A stretch of DNA of 38,525 nt from Candidatus Methanoperedens sp. (GTDB lineage: Archaea; Halobacteriota; Methanosarcinia; Methanosarcinales; Methanoperedenaceae): contig JAPZAP010000055.1 in assembly GCA_027460585.1 (NCBI GenBank), positions 1 to 38,525 on the forward strand. The letters run 5' to 3'. Below the pieces are notes generated by a model. That model was not told the origin of the DNA, did no database searches, and saw only the letters and a program-made list of their open reading frames with translations. The translations under genes and the position numbers were made by a program. Below are positions 7,572-17,004 of the stretch, in pieces (within the stretch, counting starts at the first letter, position 1; each line of letters starts with the position of its first letter).

Positions 7572-8567
7572 ATGGTTAAAATATACTATGACAAGGATGC
7601 AGATTTAGAAGTATTGAAAAATAAAACGATCGCAGTCATTGGCTATGGAAGCCAGGGTGCGGGGCAGGCTCAGAACCTGCATGATTCAGGACTGAATGTA
7701 ATCGTAGGCGCAAGGAAGGACGGAGAATCCTGGGTACAGGCAAAAGCTGATGGCTTAAAAGTTGCCACGATGGCAGATGCTGCAAAAAAAGGTGATGTGA
7801 TCCAGATGCTCGTACCCGATGAATTGCAGGGTGCGATTTATGCTTCAGAGATAGCGCAGGGCATGAGCAAGGGAAAGACTTTGTGTTTCTCCCACGGTTT
7901 TAATATCCATTATAACCAGATCGTGCCCCCGAAAGACGTTGACGTAATAATGGTCGCGCCCAAGGGACCAGGTTTCCTTGTAAGAAGAACATACACTGAA
8001 GGCAACGGCGTTCCTGCACTAATTGCAATTTACCAGGATGCTACAGGAAATGCAAGGGATACTGGTATGGCTTATGCAAAAGGAATTGGGGCAACACGGG
8101 CAGGAGTGCTTGAAACAACCTTCAAGGAAGAGACAGAAACAGATCTTTTCGGTGAGCAGGTTGACCTTTGCGGTGGATTAACATGCCTCATGAAAGCCTC
8201 ATTTGAGACTCTCGTTGCGGCAGGATACCAGCCGGAGATCGCGTATTTTGAAACATTCCATGAAATGAAACTCATCATCGACCTTATCCATGAAGGCGGA
8301 TTGAGCAAGATGTGGTATTATGTGTCAAATACTGCAGAATACGGCGGGCTGACAGTCGGTCCAAAGATCATCAATGAGCAGTCCAAACAGGCAATGAAAG
8401 AAGCGCTAACGAGAATTCAGAATGGTGAATTCGCAAAAGAGTTCGTTCTTGAAGGCAAGGCGAACAGGCCGGTACTGAATGCTCTTGAAAGACAGGAGAA
8501 CGAACATCAGGTCGAGAAGGTCGGGAAAGAACTTCGCGCCATGATGCCGTGGTTGAAAAAAGATTAG
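7572..8567 (+). CDS. ilvC: Ketol-acid reductoisomerase (class I)
   Basis: Second common step of valine, leucine and isoleucine synthesis: Mg-dependent alkyl migration followed by NAD(P)H reduction of acetolactate or acetohydroxybutyrate. The 331 aa match class I enzymes. GYGSQG (24-29) is the dinucleotide loop. His108 (SHGFNIHYN), Lys131, Asp191 and Glu195 (DLFGEQ), and Glu227 and Glu231 form the expected active site. The start at 7572 is set by GGAAGGT and by the normal MVKIYYD N-terminus. It is monocistronic; no acetolactate synthase genes are seen here. A hairpin with a T-run follows the stop. Confidence 0.97.
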   Translation: MVKIYYDKDADLEVLKNKTIAVIGYGSQGAGQAQNLHDSGLNVIVGARKDGESWVQAKADGLKVATMADAAKKGDVIQMLVPDELQGAIYASEIAQGMSKGKTLCFSHGFNIHYNQIVPPKDVDVIMVAPKGPGFLVRRTYTEGNGVPALIAIYQDATGNARDTGMAYAKGIGATRAGVLETTFKEETETDLFGEQVDLCGGLTCLMKASFETLVAAGYQPEIAYFETFHEMKLIIDLIHEGGLSKMWYYVSNTAEYGGLTVGPKIINEQSKQAMKEALTRIQNGEFAKEFVLEGKANRPVLNALERQENEHQVEKVGKELRAMMPWLKKD

Positions 8568-8570
8568 ATC

Positions 8571-8596
8571 GGATGGTTTTTTACCATCCAATTTTT
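8571..8596 (+). terminator. Hairpin plus T-run after ilvC
   Basis: GGATGGT (8571-8577) pairs perfectly with ACCATCC (8583-8589) around a five-T loop, and TTTTT follows at 8592-8596. It starts 4 nt after the ilvC stop. The T-rich stretch is also close to the end of the convergent cupredoxin gene. Confidence 0.6.
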
Positions 8597-8619
8597 AGTG
8601 ATATATTTTTTTAATTTCT

Positions 8620-8967
8620 TCAGGTCACTATCACTTTTCCGCTCATGCCCGGATGGATGCTGCATTTATATTCAAATGTTCCAATATCATTAAAGGTATG
8701 TGCGTATGATTGACCGTTTTCCAGTGTTTGTGAACTGAAAGCATTATCTGCTGCAACTACAGTATGCGCAACACTATCCATATTCGTCCAAGTTACAGTC
8801 GTTCCTTTGGCGACGGTTATGGTTTCAGGAGCAAAAGCAAAACCCTTGATCGCCACAGAATTTGGTGCCGCAGGAGTAATGTCTGTTTTTGTAACAGTTT
8901 TTTGTCCAGTGCAACCGCTTATTAAAACCACCGATATTAGAAACACTATCAATAATTTCGTTCCCAT
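8620..8967 (-). CDS. Lipoprotein cupredoxin (plastocyanin/amicyanin-like)
   Basis: This is a type 1 (blue) copper electron carrier expected on the outer face of the cytoplasmic membrane. A 115-aa product starts at ATG 8967, with GGAGG 4 nt upstream; an in-frame extension to 9000 is rejected. Residues 1-18 form a hydrophobic signal ending in LISGC, a lipobox with Cys19. A Thr/Pro linker and a single cupredoxin domain follow. Copper ligands are visible: His68 (SVAHTVV), Cys102, His105 and Met108 (CSIHPGM). It could shuttle electrons between membrane complexes and multiheme cytochromes, but no redox partner is adjacent. Confidence 0.92.
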   Translation of the reverse strand: MGTKLLIVFLISVVLISGCTGQKTVTKTDITPAAPNSVAIKGFAFAPETITVAKGTTVTWTNMDSVAHTVVAADNAFSSQTLENGQSYAHTFNDIGTFEYKCSIHPGMSGKVIVT

Positions 8968-8971
8968 AAAA

Positions 8972-9010
8972 CCTCCATTAATGAATATGAATTTCTGCAC
9001 TATATAACCA
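8972..9010 (-). promoter_or_regulatory. Cupredoxin promoter
   Basis: Minus-strand GGTTATATAG (about 9000-9008) sits some 25 nt before a predicted start site near 8978. That gives a very short leader consisting essentially of the GGAGG ribosome site at 8972-8976. Confidence 0.5.
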
Positions 9011-9151
9011 TTGTTGATACAAGTTTCTTAACTGGTTGTACACGAAATGTAGTTCACTCCATATGCAGCATCAGAGGCATGGATATGGGGACTTCACCTC
9101 GGTTTAGGAAAAGATAAAAAGATATGATAAAAACACTATGGAAGTCAATTA

Positions 9152-9547
9152 TTACAGCCAATTTTCAACTTCTAATCCTTCAATTCGCTTGAAATGTTTT
9201 TCATTATTTGTAACAAGTGTAACATTATCTGCAAGTGCACATGCAGCTATGAAAATGTCCGCATCATCTACAATAGTGCCCTTATCCATGAGGGATACTT
9301 TGATTTTTCCGAATAGTTCACAAATCGCCTCATTCGATTCAATAATAAGCAGCTTTTTTTTGAGTTTTTCAATATTATTGATGTTTTTTCTTATTTGTTT
9401 AGATTTATAAGCGCCATAATACAATTCACTGAGTGTTATAAATGAAATAGAAATAGAATCTAATCCAACTTCGATTGCTTTTGATTCAATGTTTTCATAT
9501 CCTTTTAACCAATAAATGCAAATATTTGTATCAAGGAGATAAATCAT
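9152..9547 (-). CDS. vapC: PIN-domain toxin, VapC family
   Basis: This is a 131-aa predicted Mg-dependent ribonuclease. The acidic quartet of PIN domains is visible: Asp6 in LLDTNICIYWLKG, Glu41 in LSELYYGAY, Asp95 and Asp97 in IVDDADIFIAACA, followed by TNNEKHF. The length is normal. The ATG overlaps the stop of the upstream small gene by 4 nt, the standard antitoxin-toxin coupling. VapC proteins cleave tRNA or rRNA when released; the target here cannot be told. Confidence 0.92.
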   Translation of the reverse strand: MIYLLDTNICIYWLKGYENIESKAIEVGLDSISISFITLSELYYGAYKSKQIRKNINNIEKLKKKLLIIESNEAICELFGKIKVSLMDKGTIVDDADIFIAACALADNVTLVTNNEKHFKRIEGLEVENWL

Positions 9548-9798
9548 AATTTAATTTCTCTTCCCCCAAATCCGGTTCTAAAGGAATGGATATCATCAAT
9601 TATCTCGTCTGCGTTTCTATTATCTTTCCATATACCGCAAAGGCCGCTTGATTTTTTCTGGATTTTTTTTTTTGATTTTACAGTTACAAGAGTTTCCTTA
9701 AGCGTTTGCAAGATTTTTATAACCATTGGAAGTGCTTCATCGGGTATTTCTTTTATTTCATTTAATATTAATGTTTCATATTTACTTTTGGTTTGCAT
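9544..9798 (-). CDS. VapB-type antitoxin (DUF2281-like)
   Basis: This 84-aa partner of the PIN toxin is translated just before it. The N-terminal 40 residues (LILNEIKEIPDEALPMVIKILQ) resemble the helical start of DUF2281-like antitoxins. The C-terminus SGLCGIWKDNRNADEIIDDI is the usual toxin-binding tail, ending in R-GFGGREI. A Lys-rich segment in the middle is encoded by an A11 homopolymer (T11 on the plus strand, 9662-9672). No classical AbrB or RHH fold is obvious. Confidence 0.82.
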   Translation of the reverse strand: MQTKSKYETLILNEIKEIPDEALPMVIKILQTLKETLVTVKSKKKIQKKSSGLCGIWKDNRNADEIIDDIHSFRTGFGGREIKL

Positions 9799-9866
9799 TA
9801 TATATTAATATAAACCCCTACGTTTTTAAACTTAATGTCCATAAATATAAACAAAAGATTTTACTC

Positions 9867-11873
9867 TTATTCCTTCACCCTCGACCCGCCCGGCGGAAGT
9901 AACATCGCTATCTTATCTGGCGATGCGACATTCTTTATTAGTTTCTTGTCCTCGAATTTATCATTCATTATCCTGTGTATTTTCTTTGAGAGGTCGTTCT
10001 GGTTGAACTCACCCGGCTCGACCTCGATAACGAATTTCGCTTTCTTCCTTACCATACCCACAGGGCCACCGATCAACCTTTTCTCTTCACCCAGCTCAAA
10101 ACCCAGGGCTGCGCCAAGAATCACATCTTTGAAATAATTACGTTTACCCCTAATCACAAAAGCGCCTTTCCCGACATACTCCCCTGTCTCCGGTGTCTTT
10201 GACACCTGGTTGGGGAGCACCCAGTAGGCGTCCCCGCTTGCCTGTCCCGATTTCCAGATGCTTGAATATGAAACCGTGAATTCTGCTGCCTCAAGGAGCG
10301 TGGATTCGGGGACAACTTTTCCCTCTGTTTTTATCATAACTGCAGGTGAGCCTGATACATGCGCATGGAAGAAAATATCCTGTTTCTGGAGGTATTTTTT
10401 TACTAAGTCCTCGTTACTTTGCGCATCCCTTCCCCCGATAACAAGAAACCCGTCTGATGAGATAAACCACCTGAACTGTTCGTACCATTTTGGTTTTGAT
10501 TTGAGTATTTTCTTCTTCTGCGGGGGAGCTTCTTTTTTCTCAGTTAATTTTTTTGTCTCCTCAATTGCAATAACTGCACCTTTTATTTTTCCTGATAATT
10601 TTTTCGACCTGTCGTAATAGACCTGGGAGTTCTGGGTCACTGGCAGCCTTATATCCAGTTCCAACTCTGTGTTATCGAGGAGCACGTTGATCAGGCCTTT
10701 GCCAGGGTTAATGGATTTTATCAATTTTGCTTCCGGCATCTCGGAGCTTTTCAGGATGTTCTTGATATCATCCCATGAATAACCTTTGTCCCTTGCGTTA
10801 TTTATCGCTTTTAATATCCCGTCGCATGTCTGGTAATGCGCATAGATCAACTCACCTTTATGAACAAGCTTTTGCTCTTCATCCCTGAACTTTGAGAGCG
10901 CAAGCACCTGTTTCTGGAGACGGTATTCATATAATCCGGTTTTTTCGTCCTTCTTCGTTTCCGCCTCTTTTACCGCTTCATTTTTCTTTTTTGCCTCGCT
11001 ACTGAAATATTCATCAAGAGCCTCGTTGAATGTAGCAAAAAAGATTTTTTCATTATTCTCATTCTTTGAAACTCCAATTATATCTAAACGTTTGAACGGA
11101 GTTTCAAACTGGGAAAGGGGGAAAGGAAGCACATCCATCTTAATCCCGTTTTTTGTGATAATATGCGGTTTTAATTCAGTGCTCAGCGGTTTAAATACCT
11201 CAGCAAGTGCATTCCGGATCGGGACAGGGTCAATTAGATCCCTGGCAGGCGTACTTTTTTCAATTCCAGCGCGCAGGCAAACTTCTTCGGCATACTGGCC
11301 CCCCATGTTCATTTTTGTCGCCATTGTTCTCACAATGTCAGAATCAGAGTGTGCAAACATTTCCTTTAATTCCTCTGCGGTGGTTGTGATCGGACTTAAC
11401 TGCGCCGCTGGAAGCTCATATTGCTCGCCGCCTCTTACTTTCCTGTCCCTGAAGCTTATGGACTTTAAGGGGAGGATTATCCGCTTTTCCGAATCCAGCA
11501 GGACGATATTTCCCCTGGAGAATAATTCGACCAGAAGCATTGTTTTGTCCTCTCCACGCTGGATATGAAGTATGATTATCCTGTCAAAATCATACTGCAC
11601 AATGTCTGTTATCCTGCCTCCGGTAAGGTGTTTGCGCAAAAGCATGGGGAAAGCCGGCGGCAATTTCTGGGCTGTCTCGGGGTTTTTTGTGAGATGGAAG
11701 CGTTTTCCCGCTTCAATTATAAGATTTGTTCTTCCCTCTTTGAAAATATGCAGCCCGATTCTTATCTCATCCGGCGAATGCTGGTATATCTTCGTAATTT
11801 TGGAATCGAGAAGTCTGGGATGCAATTCCCTTACCAGTGCCGCAACGTCCACGCTTGACATTTCCTGTTTCAT
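9867..11873 (-). CDS. rqcH: Ribosome quality control protein RqcH/NEMF (NFACT family)
   Basis: This 668-aa protein is the archaeal homologue of bacterial RqcH and eukaryotic NEMF/Rqc2. These bind 50S subunits with stalled peptidyl-tRNA and add C-terminal tails. The NFACT-N domain spans about 1-250 (VDVAALVRELHPRLLDSKI, NLIIEAGKRFHLT, ..DRIIIL). A helix-hairpin-helix and coiled-coil middle covers about 290-430. The NFACT-R domain covers about 465-600 (FRWFISSDGFLVIGGRDAQ, FHAHVSGSPAVMIK, ASGDAYWVLPNQV, GAFVIRGKRNY). ATG 11873 or the ATG at residue 5 are both plausible starts. It is monocistronic or leads its transcript. Confidence 0.94.
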   Translation of the reverse strand: MKQEMSSVDVAALVRELHPRLLDSKITKIYQHSPDEIRIGLHIFKEGRTNLIIEAGKRFHLTKNPETAQKLPPAFPMLLRKHLTGGRITDIVQYDFDRIIILHIQRGEDKTMLLVELFSRGNIVLLDSEKRIILPLKSISFRDRKVRGGEQYELPAAQLSPITTTAEELKEMFAHSDSDIVRTMATKMNMGGQYAEEVCLRAGIEKSTPARDLIDPVPIRNALAEVFKPLSTELKPHIITKNGIKMDVLPFPLSQFETPFKRLDIIGVSKNENNEKIFFATFNEALDEYFSSEAKKKNEAVKEAETKKDEKTGLYEYRLQKQVLALSKFRDEEQKLVHKGELIYAHYQTCDGILKAINNARDKGYSWDDIKNILKSSEMPEAKLIKSINPGKGLINVLLDNTELELDIRLPVTQNSQVYYDRSKKLSGKIKGAVIAIEETKKLTEKKEAPPQKKKILKSKPKWYEQFRWFISSDGFLVIGGRDAQSNEDLVKKYLQKQDIFFHAHVSGSPAVMIKTEGKVVPESTLLEAAEFTVSYSSIWKSGQASGDAYWVLPNQVSKTPETGEYVGKGAFVIRGKRNYFKDVILGAALGFELGEEKRLIGGPVGMVRKKAKFVIEVEPGEFNQNDLSKKIHRIMNDKFEDKKLIKNVASPDKIAMLLPPGGSRVKE

Positions 11874-11945
11874 GTAAAGGGGCTATATGAAGGGGATGTT
11901 AATTTAAGTTAACTCAAAAATCTGCGGATTTATTATATTTTGTAT

Positions 11946-13937
11946 TCAACTAACAGCCGATAATACCACCGCCTTCACCCCTGCGATACATTCCCTCGTC
12001 CCGATCAAAATAACAATATCCTGCGCCAGCAATTGAGTGTCGCCAGATGGGTTGGTAATCGTCCGGGCGCCGCGCTGGATAGCAAGCACTGTTACGCCAT
12101 ATTTTCTTCTGAAACCGATATCTGCGAGAGACTTCCCGGCCAGGGGTGAAATAGCCTCAATTCTGATAGTTTCTATCTCAACATCAGGCAAATGCTGTTT
12201 TAATTCCGGAAAAACATCATACTTTTGCGCTACATTCCTGAAGATCTCATAACCGTCCTTCCTGACCTCATTGATGTGTTTTTCTATCTCGTTGGCAGGA
12301 ATAAAAAAATTGTGCAGCACCCTTGAAATTATCTCGATGCTGGTTTCAAACTCTTCAGGAATAACATCATTTGCGCCAAGTGAAAACAGGGGCTTCACTT
12401 CACTCGTATAAGGAGTTCTTGCGATTATGTAAACATTGGGATTAAGTATTCGGGAAAGCTCCACGATCCTTCTTGTAGCTGATGCATCAGAAATAGCAAT
12501 TACCACAGCACGCGCAGTTTTTATGCCAAGATGTGTGAGCAGCACTTCCTTTGAAGCATCACCATACGAAATTGGAATCCCCCGTTTCTTCTCAATCCTC
12601 ACAGTCTCCGGGTTTATCTCAAGGATAACAAAAGGAATTCCGGATGCAGACAGCACTTTTGTAACATTTCGTCCATTAAGTCCAAAACCTACAACAATGA
12701 CATGGTTCGTTAATTCCTTCGGTTCAAAAAAATCCTCGTGGAAGCGTCCCGTCTTGATCTTACTTGATATCGGCAGTCTCTCAAAAAACTCTGAGAATCT
12801 TCCGCTTCCCTGGATCATGAATGGAGTAAATATCATAGTTATAATAGAGGACGCCAGGAAGACCTGGTAATCAGAACCTGAGAACAGGCCAAAATTCATT
12901 CCTTCCTTTGACAATACGAACGAAAATTCACCGATCTGGGAAAGCGCAACACCTACAAGCACACCGATTCGAAGCGGGTAGCCCAGCACCATAGTGACAA
13001 GCGCTCCGGCGGTGAATTTTATCACAAGGATCAAAACGACTGCCAGAAGAACTATCAAAGGGTTACGAATCATGGAACCAACATCCAGCAGCATTCCTAT
13101 TGAAACAAAAAAAAGAATACTGAAAATATCCTTTAAAGGAAGGATCTCACTGAATGCCTGTTGCCCGTATTCAGATTCAGATATCACAAGACCTGCAAGA
13201 AATGCGCCAAGAGCAAGCGATAAACCTACAAGCGAAGTTAACCAGGCGGTTCCAAAACAGATGAGTACTATACTTATTAAGAACAACTCGCGGCTGTGGG
13301 TTGAAACGATCTGGTATAGCATCTTTGGAACAACGAACCATGATACTATGATTATCAGGACAACTATTGAAAGCGCCCAAATAATGTTCACTGCCATGTC
13401 GAAAGCGGATACGCCTGTTTTACCGCCCAGCATGGGAAGGAGCAATACAACTGCCACCACGCTCAGGTCCTGGAAGATCAATATTCCGGAAGAAAGGCGA
13501 CCCTGCGGTGAGTCCATTTCACCTCTGTCAGATAGCACTTTGAATACGATAGCGGTGCTGCTCATCGCCACTAAGATACCAATAAATATTCCTTTTTCAA
13601 AGGAAATACCAGCGGAAAGAGAGATCAATAGCACGGCTCCTGTGGTCAAAAAGACCTGGAGAAATCCTCCCACGAAAACGGCGCGATTGATCCTGATAAG
13701 CTCTGCAAGTGAAAACTCAATTCCGATCAGGAACAATAACAATATTACACCGACTTGCGCCAGCACCTCGATCAGCGAGATATCCTGTGTAACCCCCAGC
13801 ATCGATGGGCCAAGCAGCACGCCTGCGATCAAATAACCCACAATCGGAGCTATATGGAGGCGATGGAACAGGAAATTAATACTGATCGCAGCGCCGAAAA
13901 TTATTACAAAATCCTTTAAAAATGAGAGATCATTCAT
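11946..13937 (-). CDS. KefB-type cation:proton antiporter (CPA2) with TrkA domains
   Basis: This 663-aa membrane protein begins with a CPA2 Na+/H+-exchanger domain of about 12-13 helices (residues 1-385), including GYLIAGVLLGP and the SSTAIVFKVLSD and GAFLAGLVISES motifs. A TrkA-N (RCK) Rossmann domain starts at HVIVVGFGLNG near 413, and a TrkA-C domain occupies the last 80 residues. Family members export K+ or Na+ in exchange for protons under control of nucleotides bound at the RCK domain. The gene is complete, and its stop is 70 nt upstream of the RqcH start on the same strand. Ion specificity cannot be read from the sequence. Confidence 0.92.
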   Translation of the reverse strand: MNDLSFLKDFVIIFGAAISINFLFHRLHIAPIVGYLIAGVLLGPSMLGVTQDISLIEVLAQVGVILLLFLIGIEFSLAELIRINRAVFVGGFLQVFLTTGAVLLISLSAGISFEKGIFIGILVAMSSTAIVFKVLSDRGEMDSPQGRLSSGILIFQDLSVVAVVLLLPMLGGKTGVSAFDMAVNIIWALSIVVLIIIVSWFVVPKMLYQIVSTHSRELFLISIVLICFGTAWLTSLVGLSLALGAFLAGLVISESEYGQQAFSEILPLKDIFSILFFVSIGMLLDVGSMIRNPLIVLLAVVLILVIKFTAGALVTMVLGYPLRIGVLVGVALSQIGEFSFVLSKEGMNFGLFSGSDYQVFLASSIITMIFTPFMIQGSGRFSEFFERLPISSKIKTGRFHEDFFEPKELTNHVIVVGFGLNGRNVTKVLSASGIPFVILEINPETVRIEKKRGIPISYGDASKEVLLTHLGIKTARAVVIAISDASATRRIVELSRILNPNVYIIARTPYTSEVKPLFSLGANDVIPEEFETSIEIISRVLHNFFIPANEIEKHINEVRKDGYEIFRNVAQKYDVFPELKQHLPDVEIETIRIEAISPLAGKSLADIGFRRKYGVTVLAIQRGARTITNPSGDTQLLAQDIVILIGTRECIAGVKAVVLSAVS

Positions 13938-13990
13938 AATTTAAACGACATAAATAAAGTAATGAAACTATAAATAATCTCATGAAATTA

Positions 13991-15025
13991 TTAAACCAAA
14001 ATATCTTCAAGTCCGGACTTTTTCAAAATATCAACCGCTTTCTCGCATTCCCCTTTTGTCAGCATCCTGTTGATCCGGGGGAATTCATGTGCCCTGTAGT
14101 TGGGAGAATACTGGAACATAAGGTTAAACCTCACATTTGGGATGTTCTTTTTTGTCCATTCAATAATTGGCAGTGTGCAGCACTCGATATGGCCGGGAAG
14201 AACAAGCTGGCGCAGCAGTATCTCACCGGTTTTGTATGCGGTGTTGAAATTCCCGGTAACGACTGACCAGTAATCCGGGGCATTTGAATACTTGAGCGCA
14301 CACTCATCATTCCCGTATCTCAGATCTCCCAGGTAAATATCCACTACTCCTTCAAGAAGCCTGGCAACTTCCTTGGAATAATACATATTTGAATTCCACA
14401 CAATTGGCACATTAACATTCAGCGCGTTGAGGATTTTCAGGATCGTGTGAGTATGCGGAGTCGGGGTCACAAAATTCACATTTTTTGAGCCATATGCTCG
14501 CCGCAATGTGATGATCCTGGCTATCTCAACAGGTAAGATCGGAATACCTCTTTTTGGCGCTGTAGAGATTTGCCAGTTCTGGCAATAAACGCAGGAAAAA
14601 TTGCAGCCAGTGAGAAAGATCGTGTGCGATGGCACAAGTTCAGGCTCTTCCCCCTGATGCATGAACTCGGCGGAATAACGCGATATTGCATCCATCCGGC
14701 AATAGCCGGTCTCTTTCTTTTTGCGGTTTATTCCACAGCGTCTTTCACAGAAATGGCAATTTTGAAGGATCTTATCGGCAATTGCTACTTTCAGGTCAAG
14801 GAGTGAAGGCGGGGCGCGAGGAGGAAGTTCATCGATAGAACTTATCTTATCGAACTTTTCCCTGAAAGAATTCATCGCTTCATCGTGTAATTTCCAGAGT
14901 TCATGAATATCCATTTCCTTGCGCAAGGGAACGCTTATGGATTGGGAAATAAGGAATTGGGAAGGAATTTGATCATTCATTACCTGAATGTATCTCTTAA
15001 GATGAATCGGGTCACTTGATTGCAT
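13991..15025 (-). CDS. Radical SAM protein, PflX-like (COG1313)
   Basis: This protein of about 345 aa is related to pyruvate-formate-lyase activases. An N-terminal four-Cys cluster precedes the core (by numbering from the TTG at 15037: C94, C97, C101, C113 in NCHFCERRCG..GYCRM). The radical SAM cysteines C145, C149 and C152 in TGCNFSCVYCQNW bind the 4Fe-4S cluster. The rest is a TIM-barrel half (NFVTPTPHTHTIL, PIVWNSNMYY, DIYLGDLRYGN). ATG 15025 is preferred over an in-frame TTG at 15037; neither has a strong ribosome site. Family function is unknown; members are thought to modify a protein or small molecule. Confidence 0.88.
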   Translation of the reverse strand: MQSSDPIHLKRYIQVMNDQIPSQFLISQSISVPLRKEMDIHELWKLHDEAMNSFREKFDKISSIDELPPRAPPSLLDLKVAIADKILQNCHFCERRCGINRKKKETGYCRMDAISRYSAEFMHQGEEPELVPSHTIFLTGCNFSCVYCQNWQISTAPKRGIPILPVEIARIITLRRAYGSKNVNFVTPTPHTHTILKILNALNVNVPIVWNSNMYYSKEVARLLEGVVDIYLGDLRYGNDECALKYSNAPDYWSVVTGNFNTAYKTGEILLRQLVLPGHIECCTLPIIEWTKKNIPNVRFNLMFQYSPNYRAHEFPRINRMLTKGECEKAVDILKKSGLEDILV

Positions 15026-15167
15026 TTTCAGATCCAATATGCTGTGGCTCTTAATAACGGTATTGAGGAGTTTATATGAGCCAGTGGATCATACTGGACA
15101 AATGAAACTGTGTCTATCTTTCTGGAAAACTATTTAATATACCTTCTCCATTATGATTTGCCTTCGC

Positions 15168-15219
15168 TTTTATAGAAACAAGAAAACTAATCAAAATAAT
15201 GATAATCGGAGAAAATTAA
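15168..15219 (+). promoter_or_regulatory. Promoter of the rpsO operon
   Basis: CTTTTATAG near 15169-15178 is a TATA candidate about 45 nt before the ATG. GGAG at 15209-15212 lies 7 nt ahead of ATG 15220. A second AT-rich candidate, TATTTAATATA, is at 15131-15141. Confidence 0.4.
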
Positions 15220-15678
15220 ATGGCAAGAATGCACACACGCAGAAAGGGCCAGGCAGGTTCAAAGAAACCCATAAGGACAGAGCCGCCAAAATGGTCAAAT
15301 ACGAATAAGGAAGAGATAGAGAATACCATTGCGCAGCTTGCGTCTGGTGGAAAGGGTCCAAGCGAGATCGGTATGATCTTAAGAGACCGTTATGGAGTTC
15401 CGGATGTCACAATGGTGACAGGTAAAAAGATCGGGACAATATTAAAAGAAAAGAATGTTGCTCTAAAAGTTCCGGAAGATATTCAAAGCATCATTCTGAA
15501 TGTCCTTGATCTCAACAAGCATCTTTTGAAGAATAAGAAAGACGTTCATAACAAGAGATCTCTTAACAACATGATTTCAAAGATCAGAAGACTTGAAAAA
15601 TATTATCACCGTGAGGGTGTACTTCCAGAAGACTGGAAATTCTCTATACAGAGAGCAGAAATGCTCATTTCAAGATAA
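15220..15678 (+). CDS. rpsO: 30S ribosomal protein uS15
   Basis: This 152-aa archaeal/eukaryotic-type S15 binds the 16S rRNA three-way junction in the central domain. It starts with the basic MARMHTRRKGQAGSKKP tail. The archaeal N-terminal module (PSEIGMILRDRYGVPDV) and the S15 helices (LNKHLLKNKKDVHNKRSL..ISKIRRLEKYY) follow, ending near LPEDWKF. It heads a four-gene block with the RecJ-like protein, Pcc1 and S3Ae, a conserved euryarchaeal arrangement. Confidence 0.97.
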   Translation: MARMHTRRKGQAGSKKPIRTEPPKWSNTNKEEIENTIAQLASGGKGPSEIGMILRDRYGVPDVTMVTGKKIGTILKEKNVALKVPEDIQSIILNVLDLNKHLLKNKKDVHNKRSLNNMISKIRRLEKYYHREGVLPEDWKFSIQRAEMLISR

Positions 15679-15684
15679 GTCCCG

Positions 15685-17004
15685 ATGACTGATGGAAAAG
15701 AAAGCCTCGCTGTAATTGAGGCTTTGAGTAAGCAAGTAGCAGAAGCCATATTGAAACATGATCGTGTGAGGCTCATATCTCACAACGATGCAGATGGTTT
15801 ATCTGCTGCCGGGATCATGTGCAATGCCCTGCACAGGAAGGGCATACTTTTTCATACGACTATCGTTGGCCAGTTTGACCAATCGACCATCGAATTGATA
15901 GAAAAAACATCCGGCGATCCAGTCATCCTTTGCGATATGGGAAGCGGCCAGGTGGAACTTACTTCTAAAATAAATGATGCGATAATAATAGACCATCATA
16001 AACCCACGGGAAAACTGGAACATGTACATTTCAATCCTCATCTTGCAGGCATCGATGGCTCAACCGAATTATGCGCTGCTTGCGGCGCCTACATGGTGGC
16101 GCGCCAGATGGGAGATAATACTGACCTTGCAGGGCTTGCCCTGACAGGTGCGATGGGAGATAAACAGGCATTTCTGGGCGCGAATAAATTCATCCTGGAC
16201 GAAGCCCTCGAAAAAAAAGTAGTTACAATCACTAAAGGGCTCAGGATGGGGGATGCACCTATTGAGGAGATATTTGAGTTTAACGTTGATCCTTTTCTGG
16301 ATATTACCGGAAATAAGGAAAAGATCAAGGAATTTCTTGATAAGCTGGGTATATATGGGAAATTAAAAAATCTTTCTAATGAACAATTGACAAAGCTTTC
16401 TTCCGGGATCATATTGAAGCTTGTGAAACAGGGAAGTTTTGCAGCAGTAGATTCACTGATCGGTGACATTTATACGCTTGACAGGGAGGTTGTCTCGAAT
16501 ATCTATGATTTTGTAAATATCCTCAATGCATGCGGTAAAGATGAAAAACCGGGCATTGCCCTGACTCTTTGCATGCGGGATGCTTCGGTCATTGACGAGG
16601 CAAGAACAATTGTGCGTGAAAACCAGCGCGTTCTTATAATCGCTATCAGGAAAGCACAGGAACAGCTTAAGTCAGCTCGCAGTTTCAGGTATGTGCTTCT
16701 TGACGATTCAAGCGGCAGCGGTATAATTTCGGGAACTATGACGCGTTATCTGTATCCTGATAAGCCTTTCCTGACATTTAACGAAGTTGAGGGAAAAATA
16801 AGGATATCAGGACGGGGAACGAGAAAATTGGTGAATGCGGGACTTGACCTTGCAGCAGCGATGCGGGAAGCTTCAGCTTCGGTCGGAGGGATGGGCGGAG
16901 GACATGATGTGGCATCCGGAGCCACCATCCCTATAGGAACAGCCATGAAATTCATAGATATTATAGATTCGATCATCGAAAAGCAACTAAGGTCAAAAGC
17001 ATGA
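15685..17004 (+). CDS. RecJ-like DHH/DHHA1 nuclease (GAN/RecJ family)
   Basis: This 439-aa protein is of the archaeal RecJ-like group, which includes the GINS-associated nuclease and RecJ exonucleases acting on single-stranded DNA or RNA. The DHH domain shows HNDAD (33-37), CDMGSG with Asp84, and DHH (103-105). The C-terminal DHHA1 domain shows SGSGIISG and the GGMGGGHD motif near 391-399. All metal ligands are present. It starts 6 nt after rpsO and its stop overlaps the pcc1 ATG, so it is part of the same operon. In Cdc45-like relatives the motifs are lost; here they are kept, so nuclease activity is expected. Confidence 0.93.
   Translation: MTDGKESLAVIEALSKQVAEAILKHDRVRLISHNDADGLSAAGIMCNALHRKGILFHTTIVGQFDQSTIELIEKTSGDPVILCDMGSGQVELTSKINDAIIIDHHKPTGKLEHVHFNPHLAGIDGSTELCAACGAYMVARQMGDNTDLAGLALTGAMGDKQAFLGANKFILDEALEKKVVTITKGLRMGDAPIEEIFEFNVDPFLDITGNKEKIKEFLDKLGIYGKLKNLSNEQLTKLSSGIILKLVKQGSFAAVDSLIGDIYTLDREVVSNIYDFVNILNACGKDEKPGIALTLCMRDASVIDEARTIVRENQRVLIIAIRKAQEQLKSARSFRYVLLDDSSGSGIISGTMTRYLYPDKPFLTFNEVEGKIRISGRGTRKLVNAGLDLAAAMREASASVGGMGGGHDVASGATIPIGTAMKFIDIIDSIIEKQLRSKA

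Noticed and set aside
8968-9000. N-terminal extension of the cupredoxin
   Set aside because: It would spoil the lipoprotein signal; GGAGG precedes ATG 8967.
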